Shown one piece after another: positions 21,900 to 32,940 of a stretch of DNA of 64,000 nt. The notes under the pieces are model-generated. The model was given only the letters and a program-made list of their open reading frames with translations. It had not been told where the DNA came from and ran no database searches. Source of the stretch: Diplodia intermedia (lineage: Eukaryota > Ascomycota > Dothideomycetes > Botryosphaeriales > Botryosphaeriaceae); assembly GCA_021495925.1 (NCBI GenBank), contig JAKEKT010000136.1, positions 1-64,000 on the forward strand, read 5' to 3'. Position numbers and translations under genes: made by a program. How positions within the stretch are numbered: position 1 is the first letter of the stretch; each line of letters begins with the position of its first letter.

Positions 21900-24800
21900 A
21901 TGGCGGCCACCTCGAATTCTCCCCTCCACCTCACCTCTGGGGACGTCAAGTGCGCCCTCGCGGTCGACTCAACGCAGCTGGCATCTCTCATCGGCCACCG
22001 CGATGCCTTCCAGGCCAGCCTGCCCAGCGACGACACGCCGCCGTCATCGCCCGCCGAGCTGGCACTACGCTTCGTTGCGTACCTGGAGTCGGCTGCAGCA
22101 CCGGCCTCCACCCTCACTGCCGCCTTGACCGCCTTCGAGCAGCAGTTCCTCAGCACCACCGACATCCACAGCCTCGCCCTCTCATCACAAGGCGGCGTGC
22201 AAGCAGGACGCGACCTGCTCCGCAGCTACTACGACGCCCTCTCGCGCAGCTCCAGGCAGCCCACGCCCACACCCAGCGCCCTCCTGCAAGCCGCCGCGGC
22301 GGGCTCCAAACAGCTGCACCTCATCTTCGGCGGCCAAGGCGCCGCGAACCCGGCCTGCTTCCAGGAGCTGCGCAGCCTCGTCTCGACCTACTCCCCTCTC
22401 CTCTCGACTCTCCTCTCCACGGCGTCGGCAGAGCTGTCGGCGCTGTCCCGCGCCGCCGCGACGCACGGCTTCTACGCGGGCCGCGAAATCGACCTCGCGG
22501 CCTGGCTCGCCGACGACTCGCTGGTGCCCGACTCGCACTTCCTGGCCAGCGCGGCCGTCAGCTTCCCCATCATCGGGCTCGTCGGGCTGGCGCACTACTG
22601 CGTCACGTGCCGCGTGCTGGACAAGACGCCCGGCGGTCTGCGGGGGCTGCTGCGCGGCGTGACGGGCCACTCGCAGGGCCTGGTCGTTGCCGCCGCCGTG
22701 GCGCAGTGCGAGACGTGGGACGACTTCTACGCGGCGGCGCGCGACGCGGTGCGGCTGCTGTTCTGGATCGGCTTCGAGAGCCACGACGCGGCGCCGCGGT
22801 CGTCGCTGTCGGCGGCCGACGTGCAGGACAGCGTCGACGCGGGCGAGGGGCGGCCGGGCATGATGCTGAGCGTGCGGGGGCTGCGGCAGGGCGACGTCGA
22901 GAAGCTCGTGGCCAAGTGCAACGCGCAGCTGCCCGACAACGCAAAAGTTTACATCGCGCTCAAGAACACGCCCGAGAACTTCACGCTGTCGGGCCCGGCG
23001 CGCTCGCTGCGCGGCGTGTGCTTGCATGTCCGTAGCGTCGCGGCCGAGGACGGCGTCGACCAGGCGCGCGTGCCGTTCCGCAGGCGCAAGAAGGCCATCC
23101 GCGCCTCATTCCTACCCATCAGCGCCCCCTTCCACAGCCCGTACCTCGCCGCGGCGGCGGCCAGGGTCAAAGAACGCATGGCGGGCTGCGGGCTGTCGAC
23201 GGCGAAGATGGGGCTCCCCGTGCACCACAGCAAGGACGGCCAGGACCTGCGCGGCATGGAGGGCGTCTCGGCCACCGACATCCTCGTCGACGCCATCGCC
23301 CTCGATTTCGTCGACTGGCCCGCCGCGCTCGCGCTGCCCGGCGCCACGCACGTCGTCACGCTGGCCAGCGGGCGGCTGGGCGACGTCGTCGACATGGTCA
23401 AGCAGGGCCAGGGCGTCATCGTCGTCAACGCCGCCACGCTGGCCGCGCCCGACGACTCGCAGTGCACCAAGGCCGACCTGTTCGCGCCACGGCTGCCCGA
23501 AGCCAAGCTGCACGCGGCGTCGTGGGCGCAGCTGTACGGGCCGCGCCTGGCGAAGGACGGCAGTGGTGTCGTGCAGCTCGACACGCGCCTCAGCCGCGTG
23601 CTCGGCGCGCCGCCCGTCTTCACGGCCGGCATGACGCCGACGACGGTGCACTGGGACTTCGTGGCGGCCGTCATGAAGGCCGGCTACCACGTCGAGATGG
23701 CGGGCGGCGGCTACTTCGAGCCGAAGAGCATGGGCGACGCCATCGAGAGAGCGGCGCGAGCGGTCCCCGGCGGGCGCGGCGTGTCTGTCAACCTGATCTA
23801 CGCGTCGCCCGAAGCCATGCGGTGGCAGATCGGGCTGCTGCGCGACCTGCAGCGCAAGGGCGTGCCCGTCGACGGCCTCACCATCGGCGCCGGCGTGCCC
23901 TCGCCCGAGATCGCGTCCGAGTACATCACCACGCTCGGCCTCAAGCACGTCGGCTTCAAGCCCGGCTCCGTCCAGGCCATCCGCGACACGCTCGCCATCG
24001 CCGACGCCCACCCGCGCTTCCCCGTTATCCTGCAGTGGACCGGCGGGCGCGGCGGCGGGCACCACTCGTACGAGGACTTCCACGAGCCCATACTCGATCT
24101 CTATCCCGACATCCGCCGCCGCCAGAACGTCGTGCTCGTCGCCGGCAGCGGCTTCGGAGATGCCGAAGGCGTCTTCCCCTACCTCACGGGCGAGTGGGCG
24201 CAGACGCTGTACGGCCGCGCCGCCGCCATGCCCTTCGACGGCGTGCTGCTCGGCAGCCGCATGATGGTGGCCAAGGAGGCGCACACGTCGCCCGAGAGCC
24301 GCGCGCTCATCGTCGCCGCGCCCGGGCTGGCCACGGAATCCGACTGGGACAAGACGTACGAGGGCGCGGGCGCGGGCGGCGTGCTGACGGTGCAGTCGGA
24401 GATGGGCCAGCCCATCCACAAGCTGGCCACGCGCGGCGTGCGGCTCTGGGCCGAGCTGGACCGCAGCGTCTTCAGCCTGCCGCGCGCGCAGCGGGCCGCC
24501 GCCCTGGCCAAGATGCGGGACGCGCTGATCCCGCGGCTCAACGCCGACTTCGCGAAGCCCTGGTTCGCCGTCGGCGAGGCGGGCACCCCGGCGGCGGACG
24601 TGGCCGACATGACGTACGCGCTGGTGTTGAGCAGGCTGCTCCAGCTGACGTACCTCCCGCACCGCGCCGCGTTCATCGATCCGTCGTACGCGGCGCTGCT
24701 GCGGGACGTGATGCAGCGCGCGGTCGACCGGCTGAACCCGACGGCCAAGGCGGCGCTGCCGAAGGCTTCGGAGACGGATGCGCTGGTGGCGGCGACGAGG

Positions 24801-27800
24801 GATGCCGGCGCCGTCGCTGCCTGGTGTCCTGGGGCCGCGACGCGCAAGCTGCATCCCGAGGACGCGCGCTGGTTCGTGCGGCGCTGCAAGTCGCGCGTCA
24901 TGAAGCCCGTCAACTTCATCCCGGCCCTGGACGAGGACTTTGAGTACTTTTTCAAGAAGGACTCGCTGTGGCAGTCGGAGAACGTCGATGCCGTTGTTGG
25001 AAAGGACGCGGAGCGGGTGTGTATCCTGCAGAGCCCCGTCTCGGTGCGCTACTCGCAGCGCGCGGACGAGAGCGCCAAGGAGATCCTGGACGGCATCACC
25101 GGCGGTCTCGTCGAGATGGTCAAGAAGGCCTTCTACCCCGCCGATGCCGACATCCCGCTGGCCGAGGCCCAGGACGGCAGTGTCGCGGCCGCGGCGCAGG
25201 AGGTGCTGCCGGGCGTGCAGCTCACCACCGACGCCGGCAAGCAGATGTTCCAGCTCGCCAGCGGCCACACGGTGGCGGCAGACGAGTGGCTCGGCTTCAT
25301 GGCAGGGCGCACCGGCGGGTGGATGCGCCGGCTCTTCGCCGACGGCTACGTCGTCGAGGACCACGTCCGCACCGCCAACCCCTTCCACCGCATCCTCCAC
25401 CTGCGGCCCGGCGAGACGCTGGCCCTGGACCCGCAGAACGAGACAATCTCCATCGCCTCGGCCGCCACCGGCCGCCCGCTCTGCACCGTCGCCCAGGTCC
25501 ACGGCCCGCGCGTGCGCGCCACCATGTGGGCTCCGTCGGGCGCAAACGACGACGTCGGCTACGCGCTCGAGTACGTCTACCTCCCCGGCAAGCACTGCAG
25601 CCTGTTCTCCGACTCCGAGGCCCACAACCTCGCCGTCAAGGACTTCTACCGCCGCCTGTGGCTGCCGAACACCGACCTCACAGACAAGACGGTGCGCTCG
25701 ACCTTTGCCGGCCCGGAGCGCGTCGTCTCGGAGCAGTCCGTCCGCGACCTGGCCTACTGCGTGCACGCCGCCCTGCCCGACCTCGAGCTGGCCATCCCGA
25801 GCGCTGGAGACGTGCCGCTCGATCTCTGCATCGTCCTCGCGTGGGAGCCCCTCGTCGCGCCGCTGATGCTGCCCGAGGTGCAGGGCGACCTGCTGCGCCT
25901 GGTGCACCGCTCCAACAAGTTCGAGCACCTGTCGGACGCGCGCCTGAAGGTCGGCGACGTCGTCACGGCGGCGTCGACGGTGCAGGCCGTCACCATCGAG
26001 AAATCGGGCCGCTCCGTCGTCGTCCGCGCCGTGCTGTCGAGAGCCGGCGTCCCCGTCGTCGCCGTCACGTCCGACTTCCTGTTCAAGGGCGCCTTCGCCG
26101 ACTTCGACAGCACCTTCAGGCGCACGACGCACCCGCCCATGCAGCTGCGCCTGCCCACCGCCATCGACGAGGCCGTGCTGAAAGCCCAGCCGTGGTTCGA
26201 GCTCGCCGACACCACCGCGCCCCTCGCCAACCGCACCCTCACCTTCGCCCTCGAGTCCGCCGTCACCTGGCGCGACCGCACCACCCTCGCCACCCTCTCC
26301 ACCACCGGCGCCGTCACCGACGCCTCCTCGGGCGCCCGCCTCGCCACCGTGTCCTGCGCCGCGTCCGACTGCCACGGCGACCCCGTCCTCGACTACCTCG
26401 CCCGCAAAGCCGCCACCGCCGTCGGCGCGCCCGTCCCGCTCGCCGCGCCCGGGTGGCTGGACGAAGGGGAGACGAGCAAGGAGCTGCGCGTGCCGCCGAC
26501 CAACGCGCGCTACGCCGCGCTGTCCGCCGACACCAACCCCATCCACGTCGCCCCCGTCTTCGCCGCGTACGCCGGCCTGCCCGGCACCATCACGCACGGC
26601 ATGTACACGTCCGCCGTCGTGCGGGCCGTGCTGCAGCACCTGGCCGCCGACGGCGACGCCGCGAGGTTCCGCAGCTGGGAGGCCAAGTTCGTCGGCATGG
26701 TGTTGCCGGGCGATCGGGTCAAGGTCAGGTTCGCGCACGCGGCCATGGCGGGCGGGCGGATGGTGGTCAAGGTTACTGCGCTGAATGCGGAGACGGAGGA
26801 GCCGGTGCTCGAGGGCGAGGCCGAGGTGGAGCAGGTGAGGACGGCGTACGTCTTCACCGGCCAGGGCAGTCAGGCGGTGGGCATGGGCATGGGGTTGTAT
26901 GCGGAGAGTGAGGTGGCGAGGCGCGTGTGGGATGAGGTGGACAAGGCGTTGAGGGAGACGTACGGTGAGTTTCTTTTCCCTTCGCTGGTTGTTTGGGATG
27001 GTTGGTTGACTGACGACTTCCGCAGGCTGGTCCATCCTCGACATCGTCCGCACCAACCCCACATCCCTCACCATCTCCTTCGGCGGGCCCAAGGGCCACC
27101 GCATCCGCCAAAACTACCTCGCCATGACGATCGAGAAGATGCTGCCCGACGGCCGCACCGTCACCGAGCCCATGCTCAAAGACCTGACCCCCGACTCGCC
27201 CTCGTACACCTTCCACGAGCCCCGCGGCCTGCTCTTCTCCACCCAGTTCGCACAGCCCGCCATCCTGCTCCAGGAAATGGCGACCTTCCTCGACATGCGC
27301 CAGCGCGGCCTCGTGCAGGAGGGTGCGCCGTTCGCGGGGCATTCGCTCGGCGAGTATGGTGCGTTGGCCGCGTTGGCGGATTTCTTGCCCGTCGAGACGC
27401 TGGTTCGGGTCATCTTTTATCGCGGGTTGACGATGCAGGTGGCGATGGAAAGGGACCAGTTTGGCCGCACCGAGTACGGGATGGCGGCGGCGAATCCGGG
27501 GAGGGTTGGGAGGTGTAAGTGTTTTTCCTTCTCCTTTGCTTCTTTGCTTGGGCAGAGCAAGGCTGATGCGGCGAACGAACAGGGTTCGGCGAGGAAATGC
27601 TGAAAGACGTCGTCGGCATGATCGCCGAGACGTCGGGCTCGCTGCTCGAGATTGTCAACTTGAACGTCGAGGGCGAGCAGTACGTCTGCGCCGGCAAGGT
27701 GAGTCCCTCCCTCTCCCTCTCCCTACAGCACCAGGACCTTCAGACTGACACGACACGCCCACAGCTCGAGAACCTCCACGCCCTCGCAACCATCCTCACC

Positions 27801-28205
27801 CACCTCGCCCGCTCCAAAGACTCCCCCGCCTCCCTCTTCACCGCCACCCCCACCAACCGCGCCGCCCTCCAATCCCTCGTCGCCGCCCACGTCGGCGCCG
27901 CCGCCGCCCTCGCCCGCCCCATCGACCTCGAGCGCGGCGCCGCCACCATCCCGCTCAAGGGCATCGACGTCCCCTTCCACTCGTCGCACCTGCTGCACGG
28001 CGTGCAGCCGTACCGCAACTTCCTGCGCCGCAGCATCGCCGCCGCCGACGTGGACCCGGCCAGGCTGGTCGGCCGCTACGTGCCCAACGTCACGGCGAAG
28101 CCGTTCAGCCTGGACGAGGAGTACGTCAGGCTGGTGCTCGGGGCGACGGGGAGTCCGGTGCTGGGGAGGTTGGTGGGGCGGGTTGCGGAGGTTGTTGGTG
28201 CTTAG
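21900..28205 (+). CDS. fatty acid synthase subunit beta, cluster-dedicated
   Basis: Exons 21900..26964, 27026..27514, 27583..27698 and 27765..28205; 2036 residues. Domains in order: starter acyltransferase with GVTGHSQGLVV (Ser near 258); enoyl reductase barrel PVFTAGMTPTTVHWDFVAA near 570 with QWTGGRGGGHHS and LVAGSGFGD; dehydratase hot-dog region ALSADTNPIHVAPVF…GTITHGMYTS near 1540; malonyl/palmitoyl transferase with YVFTGQGSQAVGMGM and FAGHSLGEYGALAALAD (Ser near 1794). All catalytic motifs look intact, so the synthase should work and release acyl-CoA through the last domain. Length is normal. The start is the ATG at 21900. Introns are all near the 3' end. It pairs with the FAS alpha gene 7 kb away and is divergent from the dehydratase gene. 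Confidence 0.95.
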
Positions 28206-29133
28206 TTTGGTTTCTTGTACAAATTCGTTTTCTGTTTTCTGGTTTCGTTTTTTTGTCCTTGGAGCTGTTCCATGCACGTACGAATTTTTCAATAGAAGCG
28301 CCCACGTGGGACTGTACATGTCCGTTTGCTTTGTTGTGCCATTGATGAGTGACGTTTCTCTAAGACATTGGATGCTTTTGTTTTAAGCATCTTTCATTAT
28401 AGTACATTTGTTGGTTTTTCTCAAAATTTGAATTCAAATTACTTATATATTGTGTGGTTCGTGGGTCTACTTTAATCTTTTGTGGTACTCGACAACACTT
28501 CTAACTAAAGGAAATGATCACGTAAGTTTAACGTTGCAACTTCTTTCTTGCGCCATTTGAATAACATAAAACGGAAACTACTCTCTCTGCATTAGGCAAT
28601 TGCCGCCACTTGAAGTTTAGAGCTCTACCATCCCGAAAATGAATTCACGTCACTTCCCGGATCCCAACTCCACAACAATCAAAGAATCTCCAGCAAAGGA
28701 AACACAACGAAATAAAACAGATAGGTAGAGTTAAGAACCACAGCGAAAACGATCCTTCGTGTTCTAACTCAAGCATCAGTGGAACTACATTCACCATCAA
28801 CTCCGAAGAGAAAAGAAAGGGACACTGAGATGTCTTAGGCCTCCTGAATCAAGCTATCGACACCATTTCTTCGACATCCATCCGCATAATGCCGCCTCGG
28901 ATCTCGGCGGCCGAAGTCTCCGCCGACGGAGTGCTCTCGGGGGGCGTGATCCGACAGCGCAAACACCCTTCACTGGTTCACACGATGTCTTTATTCTAGC
29001 AGCTCTCTCAGACCCCCTTGCACGCAGCTACCTTGGGGCCCACCGGAGCCCTCTGAAGCTAAGCGAAACCCCCGCAAGTCCTCAGGTCGAAGAAAGGGTA
29101 CATGCAATTCCCGACCTCTCTCTCTCCCCCACC
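28206..29133. promoter_or_regulatory. 3' flank of FAS beta and promoter of the Zn2Cys6 gene, with AflR-like palindrome
   Basis: A 928-base gap. The left part is T-rich and looks like a 3' untranslated and termination region of FAS beta. At 28904..28914 lies TCGGCGGCCGA, a perfect TCGG-N3-CCGA palindrome, 220 bases before the ATG at 29134. It is the same 11 bases as the copy in the dehydratase/FAS beta promoter, which would fit autoregulation by the adjoining regulator. Confidence 0.55.
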
Positions 29134-29835
29134 ATGACGACTCTAATCTGGAAGCTGATGGAACCGTCGCGCAGCATGGTCAAGGAGGGAGGAAAGAAGA
29201 CAACGCGGCGCATGAGAGCATCCTGCGATCGGTGCCACCACTCCAAGACCAAGTGCATCTACGACGAGGACAACCACCGGGACTGCGTGCGGTGCCGGGC
29301 GCGCCGCTACACCTGCCAGCGAAGCCCATCGATGCCGCGGAAACGGACCCCGCCGCCGCCGCCGCCCAGAGAGCCGTACCCGACGCCGCCGGAACAGTTC
29401 CAGACGCCTCGGTCATCATCATCCACGTCGTCGGCCCTCGATGCTCGCACGCCCAGCACGCACGCCTCATCCTCCTCCGCTCTGGCGGGCAGCAGCAGTC
29501 CAGACCACCACCAGCGCATCATGCCACCGTCCGAGCCCCCTCCTCCGTTCGACTTTTTTGCGCACTTCGCCGACTTCGACGCGTCCTTTGCACCCCCCGC
29601 CTTCTCCGGCCCGCCGCACCCCGACGCCCCGACCCAAGAGCCACCAACTTACCAACCTACTGGCGTCCCCCGACACGACGCCCCGAGCACGCGGCAGCAG
29701 CATCGTCAGCACCACCGCCGCCGCCGCCAACCACAGCGCTCAAACACGCCCCACGCACCTCCCCCTCCCAAACCCGCCCAACCCGCCTCGACCCCTCCCC
29801 AACCGCACGCCGCGCTCGCTCCCTGCAGCAATTAA
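29134..29835 (+). CDS. Zn2Cys6 transcription factor, 3' part unresolved
   Basis: The frame from the ATG at 29134 has a binuclear zinc cluster at residues 32-62: C-DR-C-HHSKTK-C-IYDEDNHRD-C-VR-C-RARRYT-C (spacing 2-6-9-2-6), preceded by basic RRMRAS and followed by PRKR and a long Pro/Ser-rich linker. This domain binds CGG half-sites in DNA. The frame stops at 29835 after 233 residues. The same frame reopens downstream (29878..30105 and 30124..30318, including a poly-Glu run and FLHRFARNEVERVARHVRLL), which looks like a real C-terminus, so unidentified introns or frame damage probably separate the parts. Its site in the core and the palindrome upstream of it make it the best candidate for the cluster-specific, AflR-like activator. 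The C-terminal activation domain is not assigned. Confidence 0.65.
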   Translation: MTTLIWKLMEPSRSMVKEGGKKTTRRMRASCDRCHHSKTKCIYDEDNHRDCVRCRARRYTCQRSPSMPRKRTPPPPPPREPYPTPPEQFQTPRSSSSTSSALDARTPSTHASSSSALAGSSSPDHHQRIMPPSEPPPPFDFFAHFADFDASFAPPAFSGPPHPDAPTQEPPTYQPTGVPRHDAPSTRQQHRQHHRRRRQPQRSNTPHAPPPPKPAQPASTPPQPHAALAPCSN

Positions 29836-30844
29836 GCCCCGGCCCGTCGACGGCATTTAAACCGCCGGACCACGCACGTGCCGCGCCTCAACCGCGCGGC
29901 GCGCTCCTCGCCGTGCTGCGCCGCGCGGTCCGTCGTGACGTCGACTGCGGCGGCCGATTCCACCGTCTTCTACCTCTGCGTGACGACGTACCACGAAGGC
30001 GGCGCTGTACACGCCGCGCCGCCGCGCCCGTGCGGCTCGGGTCGTATGTGGTTGACGGCGGGGATCGGGGCGCGCTGGAGCGGGGGATGGGTTTGGTCGA
30101 TGTGAGGGAGGAAGGTTGCGGGGTTGTTGGACTGGATGCAGGAGAGGGCGAGGTGGCGGGAGGAGGAGGAGGAGGAGGAGGAGGAGGAGAGGGAGCGGGG
30201 GATGGGGGTGGCGGCGGCGGCGGCGGGCAGGTGGAGGCGGCAGTGTGCGTTTTTGCATCGGTTTGCGCGGAATGAGGTTGAGCGCGTCGCGAGGCATGTG
30301 CGGTTGTTGGGGGGGTGAGGGTGGTGGACTGGTGGTGGTTCTTTGTGCTCTGGTTTTTTTTTTTTTCCGGGATTGATTCTGTTTCGTCCCGGTTGTAGGG
30401 ATACGTGGAGCAGCTTCGGTGCGATGACAGCGTTCTGCAGCTCGGATTTTCCGGTCGAATGGATTGTCGAAGACTGTGGAAGCAGGTCGCGGCGTCGATC
30501 ATCGGGTGTTCGCGTCGTTCGGGCATCGGCAGCCGAAGGCCGCGAGAGGACCAGCACCGCGGCGCCACACGCCGGCTATCAGGGTGGAGCAGCAGCCGAT
30601 AGCACCCTGGTTGTCTCTCGGCCGCGATTGGACGGGGTTCGCTGCACGGCCAAGGGGCCTCGCGCTCAGAGTGACATGGCAGCTGCCAGCCCTTGCACCG
30701 TGATTTATCAGCATTTCCTACACCGTCACCTCGCCGCCAAAAGAGAAAAAGCCAGGGAGAGCCAAGCTCCGGATCCTCGACGCATCGTCCAATTATCCCT
30801 TGCTGAACCCTCCCTCCAAGCGACGACGACCAGAACACAGGAAA
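29836..30844. promoter_or_regulatory. possible regulator C-terminus, GGA repeat, and MFS promoter with AflR-like palindrome
   Basis: The first 480 bases probably hold the 3' exons of the zinc-cluster gene and contain a GGA-type triplet run (about 30160..30190). A run of ten or more T lies near 30353..30366. TCGGCAGCCGA (30526..30536), a TCGG-N3-CCGA palindrome, is about 310 bases before the transporter ATG at 30845. Confidence 0.5.
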
Positions 30845-32463
30845 ATGACGGAATCGCAGAGCGCCAGCAAGGATCTCGAGTCCTCGGCGGCGGCGACGCC
30901 CGCGCCGTCGACCGACTACTCCAAGACCGAGGAAGACGACGGGCCGCTCGTGACGTGGGACGGGCAGAGCGACCCGGCCAACCCGCAGAACTTCTCGTTC
31001 GCGCGCAAGCTGTTCATCACCGGCATCTGGGTCGCCGGCAACCTGGCCACCTGCATCGCCAGCAGCATCTACAGCAGCGGGTCGACGCTGATGGCCGCCG
31101 AGTTCGGCGCCAGCACCATCGTCCTCACCCTCGGCATCAGCCTGTTCCTGGTGGTGAGTGGCGCCTAGCAATCCTTCGTCCCCACCAATTGGAATGCCTC
31201 ACTGACGACGGCTGAGCGGCAGGGCTACACCATCGGCCCCCCCGTCTGGGGCCCCATGTCGGAGCGCGTCGGCCGCAAGTGGCCGACGACGTTCGGCATG
31301 CTGCTGTTCACCATCTTCTGCATCCCGGTCGCTCTGGCGCAGAACATCCAGACGGCGCTCATCGGGCGTTTCCTCTGCGGCGTCTTCGGCGCGGCGCCGC
31401 TGTCCATCGTCGGCGGCGGGCTCGTCGACATCTGGAACCCCGTCCAGCGCGGCGTCGCCATGGCCGCCTGCATCGGCACCATCTTCGGCAGCCCCATCGT
31501 CGCGCCCGTCATGGGGAATTTCGTGGCGGCGAGCTACCTGGGGTGGCGATGGAACCATTGGCTCATGTGCATCTTCGGCGGCGCGGTGACGGCGCTGTGT
31601 GCGCTGGGACTGCCCGAGACGCACGCGCCGACGCTGCTGAGGAAGAAGGCGGCGAGGGTGAGGCGCGAGACGGGGAATCCGAAGGCGCACTCGCAGTTTG
31701 ACGGACAGGCCGTGGGGCCGAAGGCGATTGTGCAGATCTACCTGATGCGGTCGTTCAGTATGTGCCGCCGCCAACCCGCCCCGCAAGCGCTGACCAAAGC
31801 ACTCCAGGGATGCTCATCACCGAGCCCATCCTCCTCCTCATCACCATCTACCAGGCCTTCGTCTACGGCATCCTCTACCTGATCTTCGTCTCGTACCCCA
31901 TCGCCTTCCGCGAGGTGCGGCACTGGGCGCTCGGCGTCAGCGGGCTCGCCTACCTGGGCATGTCCGTCGGCGTGCTGCTCGGCGCGGCCGTCGTCATCAC
32001 GCACACGCACACGCGCTTCGTCGCCCAGGTGCGCGCCAACAACGGCACCGTCGTGCCCGAGAACCGGCTGACGCTCATGTTCGCCGGCGGCTGCCTGATC
32101 CCCGTCGGCCTGTTCATCTTCGGCTGGACGTCGCGCCCCGACGTCCACTGGGCCGGCCAGATCGTCGGCAGCGTGCCCGTCGCCATGGGCATGTACATGG
32201 TGTTCGTGCAGTGCTTCAACTACATCATCGACACGTACATGAGCACCGCCAACAGCGCCATCGGCGCCAACACGTTCGTCCGCTCGTTCTTCGGCGCCGG
32301 CTTCCCGCTGTTCGGCCCCGCCATGTATCATCGCCTCGGCGTCGACTGGGCGAGCAGCCTGCTGGCTTTCTTGGCCATTGCCATGATTCCGATCCCGGTC
32401 CTGTTCTACAAGTTCGGCCACCAGATCCGTTTGAAGTCCAAGACTGCCGAGAACAAGAACTGA
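30845..32463 (+). CDS. MFS transporter, drug:H+ antiporter DHA1 type
   Basis: Exons 30845..31153, 31223..31757 and 31808..32463; 499 residues. A hydrophilic N-terminus ends in VTWDGQSDPANPQNFS, the typical lead into the first helix of TPO1/FLU1-like fungal exporters. The conserved loop 2-3 motif is GPMSERVGRKWP, followed by FLCGVFGAAPLSIVGGGLVDIW and the helix-5 region GSPIVAPVMGNFV. About 12 membrane helices in two blocks separated by the charged KKAARVRRETGNPKAHS loop. Such proteins export small organic molecules across the plasma membrane; here the likely cargo is the cluster's acid or lactone product. It is convergent with the decarboxylase gene and carries a TCGG-N3-CCGA site upstream. 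Substrate is inference from position. Confidence 0.9.
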
Positions 32464-32940
32464 GCCGGTATGGTCTGCATTGAAAACCGAGCAATACTGT
32501 TTATTGGCATTGCGCTGGAGTATTCAGAGATTGAATAATAGGCATAACTCGTTGGTAGTCCTCTTGGAAAATAGAAATAATGATGAAGTGTTTGTTGGTG
32601 GGGCGGATGTAATAGGACAGCATTTGACAAACAATTCGGTAAAAATCTTTCAATATGAATTTTATCTGGGAAGGGCTTCGTGATGCTTCCGATATGAAGT
32701 GCTTGGTATGTACTGAGCATAGTTGGCACACGGATACCTTGAAAAATTCTCGTGTATAGCTAGCGCCGAGGTGAGATGAGCGACAATATCAAGTGAAAAA
32801 ATTGCTTCTGGACCAACTGCAGAACGCTACCGTATTGAGACATCAAAGTTCGACCACGTAATCTCGATTTCAACAGTGTGCGGATAAAAGTGCGAGTTTA
32901 TTGTTCTACGTATAGTATCTACCCAATTGAAAGGTCATGA
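32464..32940. other. convergent 3' intergenic region
   Basis: About 480 AT-richer bases between the converging 3' ends of the transporter and decarboxylase genes; presumably two 3' untranslated regions. No gene seen. Confidence 0.5.

Noticed and set aside
23112..27104. A 1330-codon - strand frame opposite FAS beta
   Set aside because: Same cause: strong third-position GC leaves few stops on the other strand. Composition is Arg/Gly/Val-rich and no domain is visible; the + strand has all FAS beta motifs.
29888..31171. A 427-codon - strand frame across the zinc-cluster gene end and the MFS start
   Set aside because: It crosses a promoter and the start of a clear MFS gene and consists mostly of Pro/Ser/Arg low-complexity sequence.
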